Shown piece by piece: positions 23,201-35,183 of a DNA stretch of 64,000 nucleotides. Origin of the DNA: Coriolopsis trogii (Eukaryota; Basidiomycota; Agaricomycetes; Polyporales; Polyporaceae). The translations under genes were made by a program, and so were the position numbers. The stretch lies in assembly GCA_020543525.1 (NCBI GenBank), contig JAHYIO010000007.1:372001-436000 (forward strand). Direction: 5' to 3'. Positions within the stretch are counted from its first letter, which is position 1, and the number at the start of each line of letters is the position of its first letter. The notes under the pieces are model-generated. The model was not told the DNA's origin. It ran no database searches and saw only the letters and a list, made by a program, of their open reading frames with translations.

Positions 23201-26200
23201 TCCGTCAAAGCTTTCATTGCGAGCGTTCATGAGCAACCTCAGAGTAGGTCTGTCAGTGATCATGTGGAACCTTCATTTACAAGAACACCCCAGCCAGCGT
23301 CGATGAGGACCGGCGGAACGCAGCATATGAGATTGTAGACTGGCTACGCCTTACTGGTCCATCGCTGAACGCGCCTGATCTCGCTCGGCTCATTACAATA
23401 ATCGAGGGGCTCCACAAGGCTGCCCTACGGGAGTTCTTCCAGTACCTTGACCCGCGGCAAGCCCTACTTTGGGAGGGAGAGAATCTGTTGTCCGATCACG
23501 CCCACTTGATGCACGAGTATGTTTCTGAAACACCCAATGACGGTTGTTGATGACTGACGACTCCCCAGGACCTCTTTCGACACTCTTCTCTTGCACTGCA
23601 CGGGTGACCTGCTGGAGCGTCAGGAATGTCGGGCGATACTTGCCGACAATCTCTTTGCTCACCTTTCCAACGATGTCACTATCAAGCGTGCTATTCGGCT
23701 TATCCTCTACCGTATATCGGACGAAGGCGTCGCCAGCTCAGTTGTTCGAGATTGCCTCTTACTCCTTGCGGACATCTTCAAGAGATCGCGGGTAGCTAGC
23801 CAAGTCAACTCGTCCGGACTCGTTCTTTTCACCTTCGATTCGAAGGCAGTGAAGACGATCTCTTCCAAACCGCTGAGTAGTGTCGCTAGAGACGGTAGGC
23901 TGTCTGGATTACCCTAGCGTTCACAAAGATGCTAATCACATCACAGGACTGTCTAAACTCCTGAACGTCGTCAATGGTGTTTCTGGGGAGGATATCAAGC
24001 TGTTATTCTCTAGTCTGATCGGGCGCTGGATACATACCGTCCATGAGTCGCTGGATAATATGAGCGGCGACGAGGTACGTCCTGTCGGTCGCTTGGACGC
24101 AAAGTGGGGTCTGACTTACTCCTACAGCGAGCCACTGCGTTGCTCTGGTTCAAGTACATGAATGCTCAGCATGCGCTCAGCCTGTTGGGTTACCTTGAAC
24201 AAAGAGCGGAACACTCAAGCTCGACTGCTACTCGAGACCTTATTAGCGATGTCCTTGTGGCGGCCTTAGACACCCTCTCTGGCGAGCTTGACAGGGTTGC
24301 ACAAGCGCTGCCGCTCTTGTGCCGTCTCCAGGGTCACGTCCCGGGCTCCACACAATTAACGGGCCTCATTGCGTCCGGAATACAAGGGTCGCTTCCGCTA
24401 GGCCACGCTGGTTCACTCCCCCCACATTCGACCCTGGGCAGGAACGTCGAATCTCTTATACCCATAGCAGACAAAAGATGGTCATTGCGTCTTCAGCCTA
24501 CACCCCGCCTCTCCGTTGTGTCGTGCCTCTCCGGCAGCGAGCTATCAGACTCAGCATCTGACATCGTTGCGACCGTGTTGTACCGCGAGCCATCCTCCAG
24601 GCCGAATGTGGCCGCCTGGCTTCTGTCATCTGCGTCGGAAAGATGCAGTACCACTCACCTAGTCAAAATCCTCTTCTCTTTCTTCGACTCGTTGCGCGGA
24701 GAGGACCAAGTCCCGGCCAGCACACTACCGGATCATCACCTATTGCGTCTTGTCAAGACTATTGTGGAGGCTCGACACTCGCGCCGCCTCTGCGAGATGG
24801 CTACGGACTGCACTGTCACTATGGTCGTTTCGTCGCCTTCTGAGCGTCCGAAGCACCTGAAGATGTTAGGGAAAGCGCTATTATCTTTAACGCCTGAGAA
24901 GCTCGTCCCATCCATATTGCACCTCGTGCAAGAGCTGCACAAGAAGATCGGTGCTGAAGTCATGTCGTTGGCGGAACATGTTCTCGACCTGGGTCTCAGA
25001 TGGGCCGTACGATACTTCGCGAATGGCTCGACATCCACAGAGGATACTAGAGCGATGCTGCGCAGCTTGGGTTTGTACCGCTTACTAGCAGTCGACTATG
25101 GAGATTGTATCTGATTTTTCGTGCAGCGTACTTGATCAAGGAAAATGTACCTGTAAAAGGTCACCTGGCTGAACCTGTGATTGCTGCAGTAATTCAAGAT
25201 CGACTCTTCAATGTTGAAGGCGTGCGATTTGTACGTCTGCTCGCAGATGCAACACATCTCAAGGTAAAGTGAAAGTACACCCTTGTTATGGATATGTTCT
25301 GACTATCATTGAACTCAAAGCCCGCCACAGTCAACAAGTTCTTGCAGAGCATCGTACAGCATTCTAAGTTCTACGAGTACTGCGCCACTATTGCAGTCTC
25401 CGACAGCAGCTCAGCGCGGACAGATATCGTCGACTTCCTCCACACCCTCTTCCACTTGCATCCGACAAATACCTGTCAGCCAAGTCATATAGAGCCACTC
25501 CGAAGGATTTACGGCGGCACACTCGGCACAGCGGATCTCCACATCCTGTCAATCTTGCAGCTATTCGAAAGGACGAGACGCACGTCCGTTGCATCGATAC
25601 TCAGTCAGTGGTCTGCGACTCCGGACGCGATATCAGGCAACGCGCTTGAAGCCATCCAGAGCCTCGAACCCAGCCGTATCCTGAAGTCCTGCCTCGAGTA
25701 CCCAGACTGGAGAGAGCTCTCGACGGATAACGTGGGATTGTTCTCAGGTGACGCTTTGTACGATCCCGTCTTTGTTTTGCTGCTCTTCGCGCAGACGTTG
25801 GCCTATAGCGCGCCTGAGGCTGCTCAAGGATGGGTCCAGCTATTCAGGACGAACGTCGTGAGCCTCGTCCTGCGTGCTTTGTCCGCCAAGGACACCCGAC
25901 TCCGCGAGGTTGGGTGGGCACAGATTGCCGCACTGTACCGAGCCCTCGAAGTGAGTGGACTATTACTCGATTGACGCTTGCTATGTAACTGATCCGATGC
26001 GTTGATCAGAACGCAGACTTGCAAGAGAAGCCGCACGTCATGCACATTCTCAACCTGCTGAAGGACCTGACCGCTACCGCACCATCTGAAGAGACGCCGC
26101 GCATTCCGACATACACTTCGCTCTTGCTCGCGCACGCATTGCGCGGGGTGTTCTATCCTTCCAACTTCATCTATCCACTTACAGCACGTTTCCTGCTGCA

Positions 26201-27254
26201 GCGCCCGACGCTCGACCCTGCGGACGTCCCGATGCTCTTCGGTATGCTATACAGCTCCTCGGATGACTGGAAGAAGGAGCGTGCGTGGATCGTGCGGTTC
26301 CTAAGTGACGGTATCGTCGGGAATGACGAGTGGAGGATACTGAAAAGGCGACACACCTGGGACCTGCTGGCTAGCCTGTTCCAGAGTGAAGAGCGCGATC
26401 GGACGCTGCGACGAGGCGTGCTTGAGGTACGATCTCCCTTCACCGATTCAACCGGATGCGGTTGTGACTTTATGGACAGGTCCTTGCGAACGTTACTTGC
26501 AACGCACGAGCCACGGCGTCTCTCGTTTTGCGGCATGCCTTACTAGCCTGGATAGAGATGCAACTTCAGACGATGCGTGGTGACGAGGCGATCGCATGGG
26601 TCAGGATACTCGAGAATATCCTCGCGGTCGTCAACGTCACCAAAGTGGAAGTTGCGACGGACGGCGAGTGGCGAGCGATCACTGCACGCTGCTTGCGGAA
26701 GATCCTCCACCATGAAGGTATGCTCGTTATATCATGATCTCGCAACAAGACTGCTTATCATCACATTGGCCCTTTCAGCTTGTACACAAGGTGTCTTTCT
26801 AGCCAGCGTTCCCGTTCTCCTCCGCCTCTGCCTCCTTCCCGGACAACCGACAACCCACGTCTCTGCTCTCTTGAAGCGTGGCGTGCACTGGCTCGTGCAA
26901 CTAGAGACCGAGGTCGCCATTCCGACGTCTGGAACCTTTGTGCCGCCTTTCGAGCTCCAGAGCGACGCCCCATCCCGTGTCGTTCTCCATCACTCTCAAC
27001 GCCTTTTCGACCCTCCGTCACCATGCAGCATCGAGTTGTGGGGAGAGTGCGTTGAAGCTCTGTGGCGGATATCCGTGTCCATCCCCGACAGAACACCCGA
27101 GTGGGATCAATTGTCATCCAGACTGCTGATCTGGAGAGCGATAGCTGGGGCTGAAGGAAGCGCCATTGGTGAATGGGCGAGACGGATGGTGGTCGAAAGC
27201 CTTCAACAGGGAATACGGACAGCGCTTCACGAGCGACCAGTGATGTATCGATAG
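20249..27254 (+). CDS. URB1: nucleolar pre-ribosomal-associated protein 1 (URB1/Npa1)
   Basis: A very large nucleolar protein needed for the earliest 60S pre-ribosome; in yeast Npa1/Urb1 is the scaffold of a complex with Urb2/Npa2, Nop8, Dbp6 and Rsa3. The start at 20249 gives MPVRDHPPPPQKKRKVE, containing a basic nuclear-localisation-like stretch. Family blocks follow: LTALRNQLTIKPHEY, LLSLLSSHYTYHTYAQPIL, SFLDP, VKATFLEQHRDAFVGIFKGL, RRVLEVCWSGLW and ADVVHHFLLALCSRPG, where the C-lobe of the N-terminal repeat ends. A long alpha-helical repeat region then runs through some 15 exons to ERPVMYR and the TAG at 27252-27254. Introns checked at 20388-20447, 20596-20647 and 22463-22511 keep frame, and no break was found over 7 kb. 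The product is roughly 2,050 residues, the size expected for the family. Its stop abuts the stop of RSA3 on the other strand. Confidence 0.93.
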
Positions 27255-27940
27255 TCATGTATTGTGCTCAAGTACAATTTCCATCTCTGTCGTAGTAGAG
27301 TCAGGGCCGACTCGAGAGGACGTGAGGACGTCTCCTCCTGCAGCCAGGGAGTCGATGAGCAGAGCAAGGCGAGCGTTCGTGAGGTTAGGCTCCTATGAGG
27401 GAGCAAGCAGCTGAGCTCGGGGACCCATGGGCGTATACGCAAGTGAGAGACACTCACTTTGCGAATCTCTTCGAGGTCGTCCTTGAACGCATCAGCCACA
27501 GAGGCCATCCAGAACTTCCTAAATCTCTCTTTGAGCACCTGCTCCTGGTCCGTCGCATCCTTTGTTGGTAATAGTGGAGGAACGGCTGATGGCGGAGGGG
27601 TAGGGGACGGTGTGCGCCTCCGGGACGTTTGCGGTGCAGCTTCCGAGGCAGCTTTTGGTGAGAGCTCCCTAATGGGCTCGGGGTCGGCATCGGTATCAGA
27701 GTCAGAGTCAGAAGATGAAGACGAAGACAAAGATGATGAGGGTTCCTCTGGTGCTGTGGGCTGTATGTGAGACTTCTTCGTAGCCTTGACGGGGATGCGG
27801 ATGACGGCCGGTGCGGGCCCTTCGCCATCGGACGAGGAATCGTCGGAGGATGAGGATGAGGAGGATGAAGAGGCTGCCCGTCGTTTTCTCTTCCTTGTGC
27901 GTTTCTTCGCTGCAGATGCCTTAGCAGGTGGTGGAGCCAT
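27255..27940 (-). CDS. RSA3: ribosome assembly protein 3 (RSA3)
   Basis: Small nucleolar factor of early 60S assembly; yeast Rsa3 works with the helicase Dbp6 inside the Npa1 complex. The start at 27940 gives MAPPPAKASAAKKRTRKRKR, a basic leader, then a Ser/Asp acidic low-complexity stretch, a Pro-rich linker and the conserved C-terminal domain (RFRKFWMASVADAFKDDLEE). One 65-nt intron (27393-27457) joins EEIRK to EPNLTNARLALLIDSLAAGG. The second exon ends EIVLEHNT with TGA at 27255-27257. That gives 206 residues, typical for fungal RSA3. An in-frame upstream extension to 28021 exists but would start in the ADE2 promoter and is not needed. Upstream it is divergent from ADE2 with 187 bp between the two start codons; downstream it meets URB1 with no gap. 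Confidence 0.9.
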
Positions 27941-28127
27941 GGCTAAAGGGGTGAGCAACGAGGGCCCAAGGTCGTCGTGAGCGACGAGGAGGATGTTTCT
28001 GCAACGGCGCGCACGAGCCAAAAAGTTTGGTTGCCGGCGCCTGTGATTTTGAGTGCGGAGAGGCTCATCGACTCGCCTTGTCCTCTACGACCATCTCGAC
28101 CCAGAGCCTGTGCGCGCAACAACCGCG
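27941..28127. promoter_or_regulatory. divergent promoter RSA3 / ADE2
   Basis: The 187 bp between the two start codons must serve both genes or contain two overlapping promoters. I see no clear TATA box. This layout would allow co-expression of ribosome assembly and purine synthesis, which is an inference only. Confidence 0.5.
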
Positions 28128-30109
28128 ATGGACAAAGTCGTCGGGATACTAGGTGGGGGTGGGTCGACCGCCACTTTCTGAAGTCGAGCGTACGGCTGAA
28201 GTGCGATCTTGTCTGTCCCAGGTTTTGCGCCTGACCTACGATTCAATGTTCACCCATCTTCACCTCAGGCGGTGGCCAGCTCGGCCGTATGCTAGCGGCA
28301 TCTGCTTCCCTTTTGAATATCGACGTCGTTGTTCTTGACGTTGGCAACTACGCGCCTGCCAAACAAGTCGTCGCGCCGCGTGCACCCTCTCTCTCCCATC
28401 TCGACGGTTCCTTCACCGACCCGGACAAGATTCGCGAATTGTCTTCTCGTGTCGACGTCCTGACCGTGGAGATAGAACATGTTGAGGTCGATGTCCTCGA
28501 GGAGATTGAGAGCAAGGTTGCCCTTGGCGTCCATCCCAGTCCGTTCACAATCCGGACCATCCAAGACAAGCTCGTCCAAAAGCAACACCTTCGCGCTTCT
28601 GGCTGTCCTGTGTCAGACTTCGTGCCCGTAGAATCCAATGTAGGGGCGATCACTGCAGCTGCAGAACAACTCGGTCTGCCACTGATGCTCAAGAGCCGCA
28701 CCCTTGCTTACGATGGGCGAGGAAACTTCGTCATCCGTGACCTCGCTCAAGCACAGGACGCCATCGACGCACTTGGAAATAGACCGTTGTATGCTGAAAA
28801 ATGGGTGCCGTTTGCCAAAGAGATTGCCGTTATGGTCGTTCGCTCGAGGTCGGGTGAGGTGGTTTCCTACCCTGTTGTCGAGACGGTACACAAGGAGAAC
28901 ATCTGTCATCTGGTCTTCGCCCCTCTCCGGAGCCGCGATCCCTCCATTGCCTCTCGAGCTCGCGAAGTCGCTGAGAATGCGGTAAAAACACTGCAGGGCG
29001 CTGGTGTTTTCGGAGTAGAGATGTTCCTCATGGCAGATGGTGAGTTCCATATATCGTTTCCGCCGATTATGTGTGTCATTACCCCTTCCCCTATTCAGGA
29101 TCGGTATATCTGAACGAGATCGCACCGAGGCCACACAATTCTGGTCACTACACTATCGAATCCTGCGAAACCTCCCAGTATGAAAACCATCTTCGCGCTA
29201 TCCTTGACCTCCCCCTGGGATCCACTGCACTCAAAGTCCCCTCGGCATGTATGCTCAACATCCTTGGTGCATCCTCATCCCTCTCGGAAATCAAATCATT
29301 TGCACAATTCGCACTGGCTGTCCCCGGCGCGCGTGTCCACCTATATGGTAAAGCTGAAAGTCGCAAAGGCCGTAAGATGGGGCACATCACCATCGTCGCA
29401 GAGTCAGATGCCGAGCTGAGTGCGCGCCTGCGCCCTCTGCTGACGAAACTCCCTGGGGGCCACAACGCTGAAGAACTCGATCTGTACGCACCTCTCTACC
29501 CCGAGCGTGGCTTCTCGCACAAGCAGCCTCTCGTGGGCGTCATCATGGGCTCCGACTCGGACTTGCCAGTAATGCTCCCTGCTGCGGATATTCTAAACCA
29601 CTTCAAGATCCCATACGAGCTGACGATCGTGTCCGCCCACCGTACCCCAGACAGGCTGGTCGAGTACGCGCGCTCGGCGGCTGCTCGCGGACTCCGTGCC
29701 ATTATCGCTGGTGCAGGTGGTGCCGCGCATCTTCCGGGCATGGTCGCCGCGATGACGGCTTTGCCTGTTATCGGTGTCCCAGTGAAGGGCAGCTCGCTCG
29801 ACGGTGTGGATTCGCTTCATAGCATCGTGCAAATGCCGGTGAGCATTCTTCCTCTGCGCTCAGGACATAGGATGTGAATGTTGACATTGGTCGCAGCGTG
29901 GAATTCCTGTCGCAACAGTTGCGATCAACAACGGCACGAACGCCGGTCTCCTAGCGGTCCGTATACTTTCGGCAGGCCAGCCACAGCTGGTGACTGCCAT
30001 GGACGACTACCTGAAGGCGCTCGAGAAGGAGGTTTTGGGCAAAGTCGACAAGATTGCGGAGGTCGGGTGGGATGCGTACGAGGCCGCTCGCAAAAGCCGA
30101 AGCTCTTAG
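28128..30109 (+). CDS. ADE2: phosphoribosylaminoimidazole carboxylase (ADE2)
   Basis: Converts AIR to CAIR in de novo purine synthesis. Fungal ADE2 fuses an ATP-grasp PurK-type domain to a PurE-type mutase. Exons are 28128-28152, 28269-29039, 29099-29838 and 29897-30109, 582 residues in all. The first intron splits the nucleotide-binding loop (MDKVVGILG joined to GGQLGRM). PurK landmarks include [35 protein letters not shown] and [15 protein letters not shown]. The PurE half starts near [16 protein letters not shown] and shows [22 protein letters not shown] and [15 protein letters not shown], with the last exon giving [20 protein letters not shown]. All catalytic blocks are present, so it should be active. 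A mutant would be expected to accumulate red pigment, as in other fungi. Confidence 0.97.
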
Positions 30110-30515
30110 AGTCGATGGACTATGCCAAGAAGCGAAGATGAATCCTAGCAATCATAGAAGACAGTGTTGTATCCGTACGTGTATCACCGACGACTCTACA
30201 CAAACGATATATGTCTCGCTCTGAGTCGAAAAGTCACGGTTGCAGTGCCCGAGGCGCATTTCGTCATAACATGCCCCTGGGACGTCTTTAGCATATGGTC
30301 ACAAATTGCGTACCATCAGTCACGACCAGGGCCATACGAAACTACAATCGCATGCTGCAACCACAGCGAACAGTCATACATCACGACGGTGCGTGATCCT
30401 CTGCCGATACTCATACTCACATCCAATGCGAGTGACCATGAGATGGCGGGAGAATATCATGGTGAGCCTATCTTGCCATGCAAGGCACGACACCCATGAT
30501 GGAGGAGTCTCATCT
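30110..30515. other. intergenic, ADE2 3' flank
   Basis: About 400 bp between the ADE2 stop and the 3' edge of repeat copy 2. No gene is seen. Confidence 0.4.
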
Positions 30516-30989
30516 TTGTCCCTTGCAGCGCTCCCCGCCCCGGACTCGGAGTGGCAAGAAGCTACAAGGGAGAAAAAGGAGCCCCTCGCGAGGAGGGGGA
30601 GGAAAAAATTATGAAGTGCATTGGGGCTCCCAAAGGAACCGCCAGAGAGCGTCAGAGACCACAGGAGGTCTCCTGCAGCCCCTTCGACTCCCGCACATAC
30701 TAATCCAGAGAGGCGATCAACCCTCTCCAAACCAGTTCCACAGGCCTGCACGCGTGCATGTCGGTCGTAGTCGGTCGCAGTCGGTCGCAGTCGGTCTTCA
30801 GCGCGCGCGATATTGAGGTCGACATCCGAGGAAGTCTGTAGAGAAGAGCAAAAGGATGTCAACAGACTGTTTCATCTAAGCCGAGCTCAACGTAGCCTGC
30901 CGTTGAGCTTGGTTGCTTCGACGAGCTCCGGAGTTCGGGTCCCCGACGACGAGTACCGGGACGTCGCTTCACTAGCAATCACCCGTCCC

Positions 30990-31325
30990 CTAGAGGCCCT
31001 TTGCGAGGTTCGCGAACTGAACCCATTCGGGAACCTTGCGCTCGCGGTTCTGAGCTTTCGCATGGTCCTCCAGGTTTCGGGTGAAGCCCCGGTACTTAAT
31101 GTCGACGTCCTGTTGTGCCACCGACAGCGGAACGAGCCGAAGCTCGCGACACTGCGGCTGCCGTGGCTTGCGAGGAAGAGGGCGCTGGTGGCTCAACGCT
31201 CCCTTCTCTACATGCTCAGGAGCACGAGGGACGGTAGAGACCTTCTCGCCGGAGTGCCAGAACATTTTACTGAGCGGGGTGTCGAGGACGAGCTCAGGGG
31301 AGCAAGCAGTGCGCTGGTAAGACAT
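30990..31325 (-). CDS. small ORF of the repeat unit, copy 2
   Basis: Unknown function. The ATG at 31325 was chosen because it aligns with the ATG of copy 3 (MSYQRT against MSNQRT); the frame stays open upstream to 31466 through the TATA-like block, which argues against earlier starts. The product is 111 residues, hydrophilic, without signal peptide or membrane helix. The shared core is LVPLSVAQ, then DIKYRGFTRNLEDHAKAQ and a tail ending LAKGL. Unlike copy 3 it reads without an intron and has a longer N-terminal segment before the shared GEKVS junction. Protein identity to copy 3 over the core is roughly two thirds by eye. It may be an orphan gene or a mobile-element remnant. Confidence 0.5.
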   Translation of the reverse strand: MSYQRTACSPELVLDTPLSKMFWHSGEKVSTVPRAPEHVEKGALSHQRPLPRKPRQPQCRELRLVPLSVAQQDVDIKYRGFTRNLEDHAKAQNRERKVPEWVQFANLAKGL

Positions 31326-31419
31326 GATAATAGCAAGTGGAGCAGGAGTGCTAGGAGTGTGTGTGGTGGGGGTTTCGGTGCAAGATAGGTGGGGAAAGGA
31401 GATGGTCAGCATCGCGACT

Positions 31420-31440
31420 ATATAGGCCGACATTGCAATC
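31420..31440 (-). promoter_or_regulatory. TATA-like box of repeat unit copy 2
   Basis: The string TCGGCCTATATAG on the minus strand lies roughly 100 nt before the ORF start. The same string stands about 115 nt before the ORF of copy 3 near 54166-54178, which supports a conserved core promoter. Confidence 0.5.
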
Positions 31441-31466
31441 TGGTCCAATTTGGCGGACATGGCCAT

Positions 31467-32022
31467 ACATGGGAGAACCGGTCAGCCACACTTGCTTTCT
31501 GGGCCGCTGACGCCATACGCACGAAACCTGCTGTATAGCATGGGATTCAAGTGGTATTCAACGACATATCATGCTATAAACAGGTGGCTCTATCCTTGTC
31601 CGAGCACGGTACAGTAGCAGCGATTAGTCCTTTCCTCTTCTCACTGGCCTCGTGGTTATTTGCTTGTGAATGTCTTGTTCGTGCAATCAGAATGTATCGT
31701 GTATGCTATCCTTGGGCTCCATAATGCCCTCTCAATGCGCGGTATAGCGTACAACCAGAGGAACGCTTCGCCTGATGAGCGTCACCCTCCGCTTGCGAAA
31801 GAGCGTCAAGTATTCCAAAATGAGTAGGCGAAGTACGGTCAGTCTTGGCAGTGGACGCTCACTGGCAGTGGCACTGGGAAGCTTTCAAGACTTGGACTCT
31901 GCCCAGCCGAGCCTTGTACTCGCTCGCTCTCATTTGGCTTCCTTGAGGTGCGTCGAGCCTATCACCTACTCAACATAACAAAAGCTTGCCATTTTCCTGA
32001 GGTATGTAGTTGCGGTGGCGAC
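31467..32022. other. intergenic, antiporter upstream region
   Basis: About 550 bp between repeat copy 2 and the antiporter, both reading outward. No independent gene is seen. A short frame at 31948-32022 is in phase with the antiporter and could be a 5' extension. Confidence 0.35.
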
Positions 32023-34099
32023 ATGCTCAGTGAAATCCTTCAACCGACGCTCACAAACTCTCGGATGCTATGGCAGTGGTTGAGCTTGCGCGTCGACTGT
32101 ATACATAGTGCCATGCATCACGCCCTCTCATACCAGGAACCTACCTTGATACAGCTGCTAGTTCTATCCTCTTTCTTATATCTGCTCAATGTCGCAAGGG
32201 TCGTCGCCGACCATTTCCTTCACGCTGGCATCGTCGCGGAGATCGCTTTTGGCATTATCTATGGATCCCCTCTTGCCAACCTGCTACAGACACACTGGCA
32301 GTCGACACTCACTGCAATTGGCTACATTGGATTGATCCTTGTTGTCTTTGAAGGTGGGCCGCGCCATGTCCATGCCCAGGAGCCTTCGCTCATCACTACC
32401 CTGGCAACGTCGTGCAACATATAGGTGGACTCTCAACGAATCTTCCTGTCCTCCTATCCAACCTACCCTTCTCCATTGCCTGTGCTCTGACAGGCATTGG
32501 AGTTCCAATAGCTTTCTCAATCGCTCTCCTCTCCGCTGGCTTTGACTATCGTCCTTTGGAAGCATTCGCAGCAGGTGCCGCCCTCTCTTCCACCAGCCTG
32601 GGGACAACACTTGCAGCGCTCAACAGTGTGACGAAGGCTCGTGGCATGCAGAATAAATTTCCATCGCCCTCCTCCACGACCCGTAAGAGCCTTGATGCCC
32701 CTATCGGCGCTGCGGAATCCTCCATACACGCCCTGGCGGACATCAATGCCTCCAGAGTCACACTTCCTCCGGAGCCTTCCCTACAACGTTCTCGCATCGG
32801 AACCGTTCTAATAAGTGCAGCAATCATCGACGACGTGATAGGCCTGGTCATCGCTTCTCTGATCCCCGCTCTAGCCTCTGTCGGCACCGGATCCGCGCAA
32901 ACAGATCGTGGAAGCCTTACCTGGACTATTGTTCGTCCTCTACTCTTTTCCTTCCTAATAGCTGCAATCGGATCGATTCTTGCACGCTTCGTCGTGCGCC
33001 CCCTATTTTGGTATCACGGCCTAGGTGAACGTTGGTGTTCACCAGCGCGACCGGGAAAACCGTGGGGTCCCTTGTTCCCCTCTCAGGAGGGGTGGCCCGG
33101 GTGGGGAACGGAAGCGCACGCGGACGCAGTCAAGCTACTACTTATGGTTGCCTTCGTTAGCGCGATGGCAGCCATAACGAATTGTGCGTTCTATATTGTA
33201 TACAGCTCCACCAGGCAATGCTGATCCTCGATGCAGACACTGAGACAAGCGTGCTCTATGGTGCCTACGTCGCCGGGCTTCTCTTGACGTATATCTCGAA
33301 ACCTCCTGCACCGTCTCTGTCGTCTAGTAGAGAGTCTATGGACCTGAGTGCGGACGAACAACGCGCAGAGGACCTGTCTTTCGAGGCAGCCTTCGTCCGG
33401 GCGATCGGACCCCTCCAGAACCAACTCTTCTTACCACTGTTCTTTGCCAGCATCGGATTTGCGATTGTAAGTGCTACATTCCCCTCCCCAGCAAGTACTC
33501 AGACGCGTTCACAGCCGTTCCTTGAGTTATGGCATCCGACCGTCCTTTGGCGAGGAATCGTTTATTCCGTCCTGATGTGTACTGCCAAGCTTGCAGTCAG
33601 TCTACCTGTGCTCTTCTATCCTGTGATAACGACTATGCCAGCTCGGACCTCCAGGCTACGTCATAGATTGAAAGCCCTCTATCACGCGACGACCTCTCGG
33701 CTTTTCAATCACAGCCCGGGCGACGTTGCCATACAGATGACACCCTCACATGAACTGCAGCGCCATCCGAACTGTCTGAGCCCGTCGACTCCTAATTGCT
33801 CCAATGGCGTACACTCAGTCTCTCTGTGGTACCAGATCATCGCGTCCGTTCCAGCGTCCGTGTTTATGGGTGTCGCCATGGTCTCTCGGGGCGAGATCGG
33901 CTTGCTGATTGCCCAATTAGCCCGCACTGGAGGGGACGCATCAGACACTTCCCCAGGAGACGGTTCAGGCCTTCTGGGCGACGAGGCGTTCTTGATCTGC
34001 ATATGGGCCATTCTCCTTTGCACGCTCGTCGGACCGATCGGCGTCGGCGTCGTGGTTCGGCGTTGGGACTCCAAGATCGCGACAGGAATCTGGACGTGA
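32023..34099 (+). CDS. Na+(K+)/H+ antiporter, CPA family
   Basis: Multi-pass membrane exchanger of monovalent cations against protons, probably in the plasma or vacuolar membrane. Start at 32023 is the preferred ATG; ATGs at 32068 and 32113 are alternatives, the last one just before helix 1 (LIQLLVLSSFLYLLNV). Introns at 32354-32424, 33184-33236 and 33467-33514 restore family blocks: GYIGLILVVFEGGLSTN, SALLSAGFDY-like helix, GAALSSTSLGTTLAAL, the ion-site segment LISAAIIDDVIGLVIAS with paired Asp, AITNYTETSVLYGAYVAGLLL, and FFASIGFAIPFLELW. The end holds ASVFMGVAMVSRGEIGLLIA, typical of the last transport helices. A long cytoplasmic-type insertion (about 33640-33810) is Ser/Pro/His-rich. The gene is intact; which cation it carries cannot be told. 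Confidence 0.88.
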
Positions 34100-34290
34100 T
34101 ATACATATTACACAGACTAGACTGTGAGTACTTGCGTGGTGGTGAAGGCCGTCTGAAGCTGGGCAGGGCAGGGCGTCGAGTAGATTCTGACGTCATAGAA
34201 CAGGTGTTGTGGCTTCGGTGGCTCGGCCCGCGCACTCATCGATTCCATTCAGCTCTGTACCACCATCTACACATCCATATCCACCTAGAC

Positions 34291-35183
34291 ATGTCCCCTG
34301 CAACCAGCAAACGTATTTATCTCACTAGACATGCTGAAGCTGAACACAAGTAAGCGTGCTTATACCGTCGAACGTCTACACTACACTCATTGCATTCACA
34401 ACATTTCAGCATTACGGAAGACTGGACAAGTACGTCTGTTGTAAATGTTAGATGGAGTGTCTTAACGTGTTGATTCCCTTGCCGTGTAGTCAGAGACGCC
34501 CCATTGACTCATCGTGGACGCCAACAAGCCGCGCAGCTGCACCAAGCTACCAAAGACACCATCCAAGCTTCCGCGGACCTCCTCGTCACCAGCGGCCTCC
34601 GCCGCACGCTCTCCACGACCGTCATCGGCTACTCGACACTGCGGAAACGCCTCGAGGCCGAAGGCAAGCCGGTGGTCGTCCTCCCCCAACTGCAGGAAGT
34701 CAATGATCTTCCCTGCGACACCGGCTCGGTACGTGTCCCTTCCCTCCTGTGCTCTCCGAGAACATAGAACGATGTCACTGACTCACCCCACCCTGGCCAC
34801 ACCCAAAGGCCCCCGAAGAGCTCGCGGCAGACCCCGAGTTCATCGGCCTCGATCTCTCCGCCCTCACACCCGACTGGACGTCCAAAGCCGGGTTCTACGC
34901 CGCCACCGAGGACGCGATCCGCGCGCGGGCACGCTGGGTCCGCCAGTGGCTCCGCGCACGCCCCGAGCAACGGATCGTCGTCGTCAGCCACGGGGACTGT
35001 CTCCGGTACATCACCAAGGGCCACAACACGCACGAGCCGTGGGCAAACGTCGAGGTGCGCGAGTACACGTTCGCCGCTGAGGAGGCGGACGACAAGGATG
35101 GGGAGGCGTGGCTTGTCCCGGTCAAGCAGGTCGCGGTGAAAGGCGAGGCGGAGCCGACGTCTTCGGAGCAGGTTGGCTTGTGA
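34291..35183 (+). CDS. phosphoglycerate-mutase-like histidine phosphatase
   Basis: Histidine phosphatase superfamily protein, probably a cytosolic phosphatase of a small phosphorylated substrate rather than a glycolytic mutase. Exons are 34291-34349, 34410-34429, 34490-34728 and 34809-35183. Splicing yields RIYLTRHAEAEHNITEDW, where RHA is the catalytic RHG-type motif, followed by RDAPLTHRGRQQAAQL, VTSGLRRTLSTTVIGYS and, near the end, IVVVSHGDCLRYI with the second catalytic His. The 20-nt second exon is unusually short but keeps phase. The G of RHG is replaced by A, which is common in fungal relatives. About 230 residues, complete. The tail after the domain (AEEADDKDGEAW and on) is acidic. 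It converges with RIC8. Confidence 0.9.

Larger units (their letters stand above)
30516..31460 (-). repeat. repeat unit copy 2 (whole unit)
   Basis: Minus-strand copy of the ~0.95-kb unit seen also at 54129-55102. From 5' to 3' (on its own strand) it holds an upstream block with CGGCCTATATAG at about 31420-31435, a small ORF (30990-31325), and a 3' module (30516-30989) that is almost identical to that of copy 3. The 3' module carries a decamer tandem array (GACCGACTGC type) of four units at about 30760-30796 and ends in the block GAGTCCGGGG. I see no terminal inverted repeats or target-site duplication that would define a transposon. Confidence 0.75.

Noticed and set aside
33184..33205. 22-nt intron in the antiporter (GTGCGT to TACAG)
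   Set aside because: Too short for splicing and out of frame; the 53-nt intron 33184-33236 restores NYTETSVLYGAYVAG.
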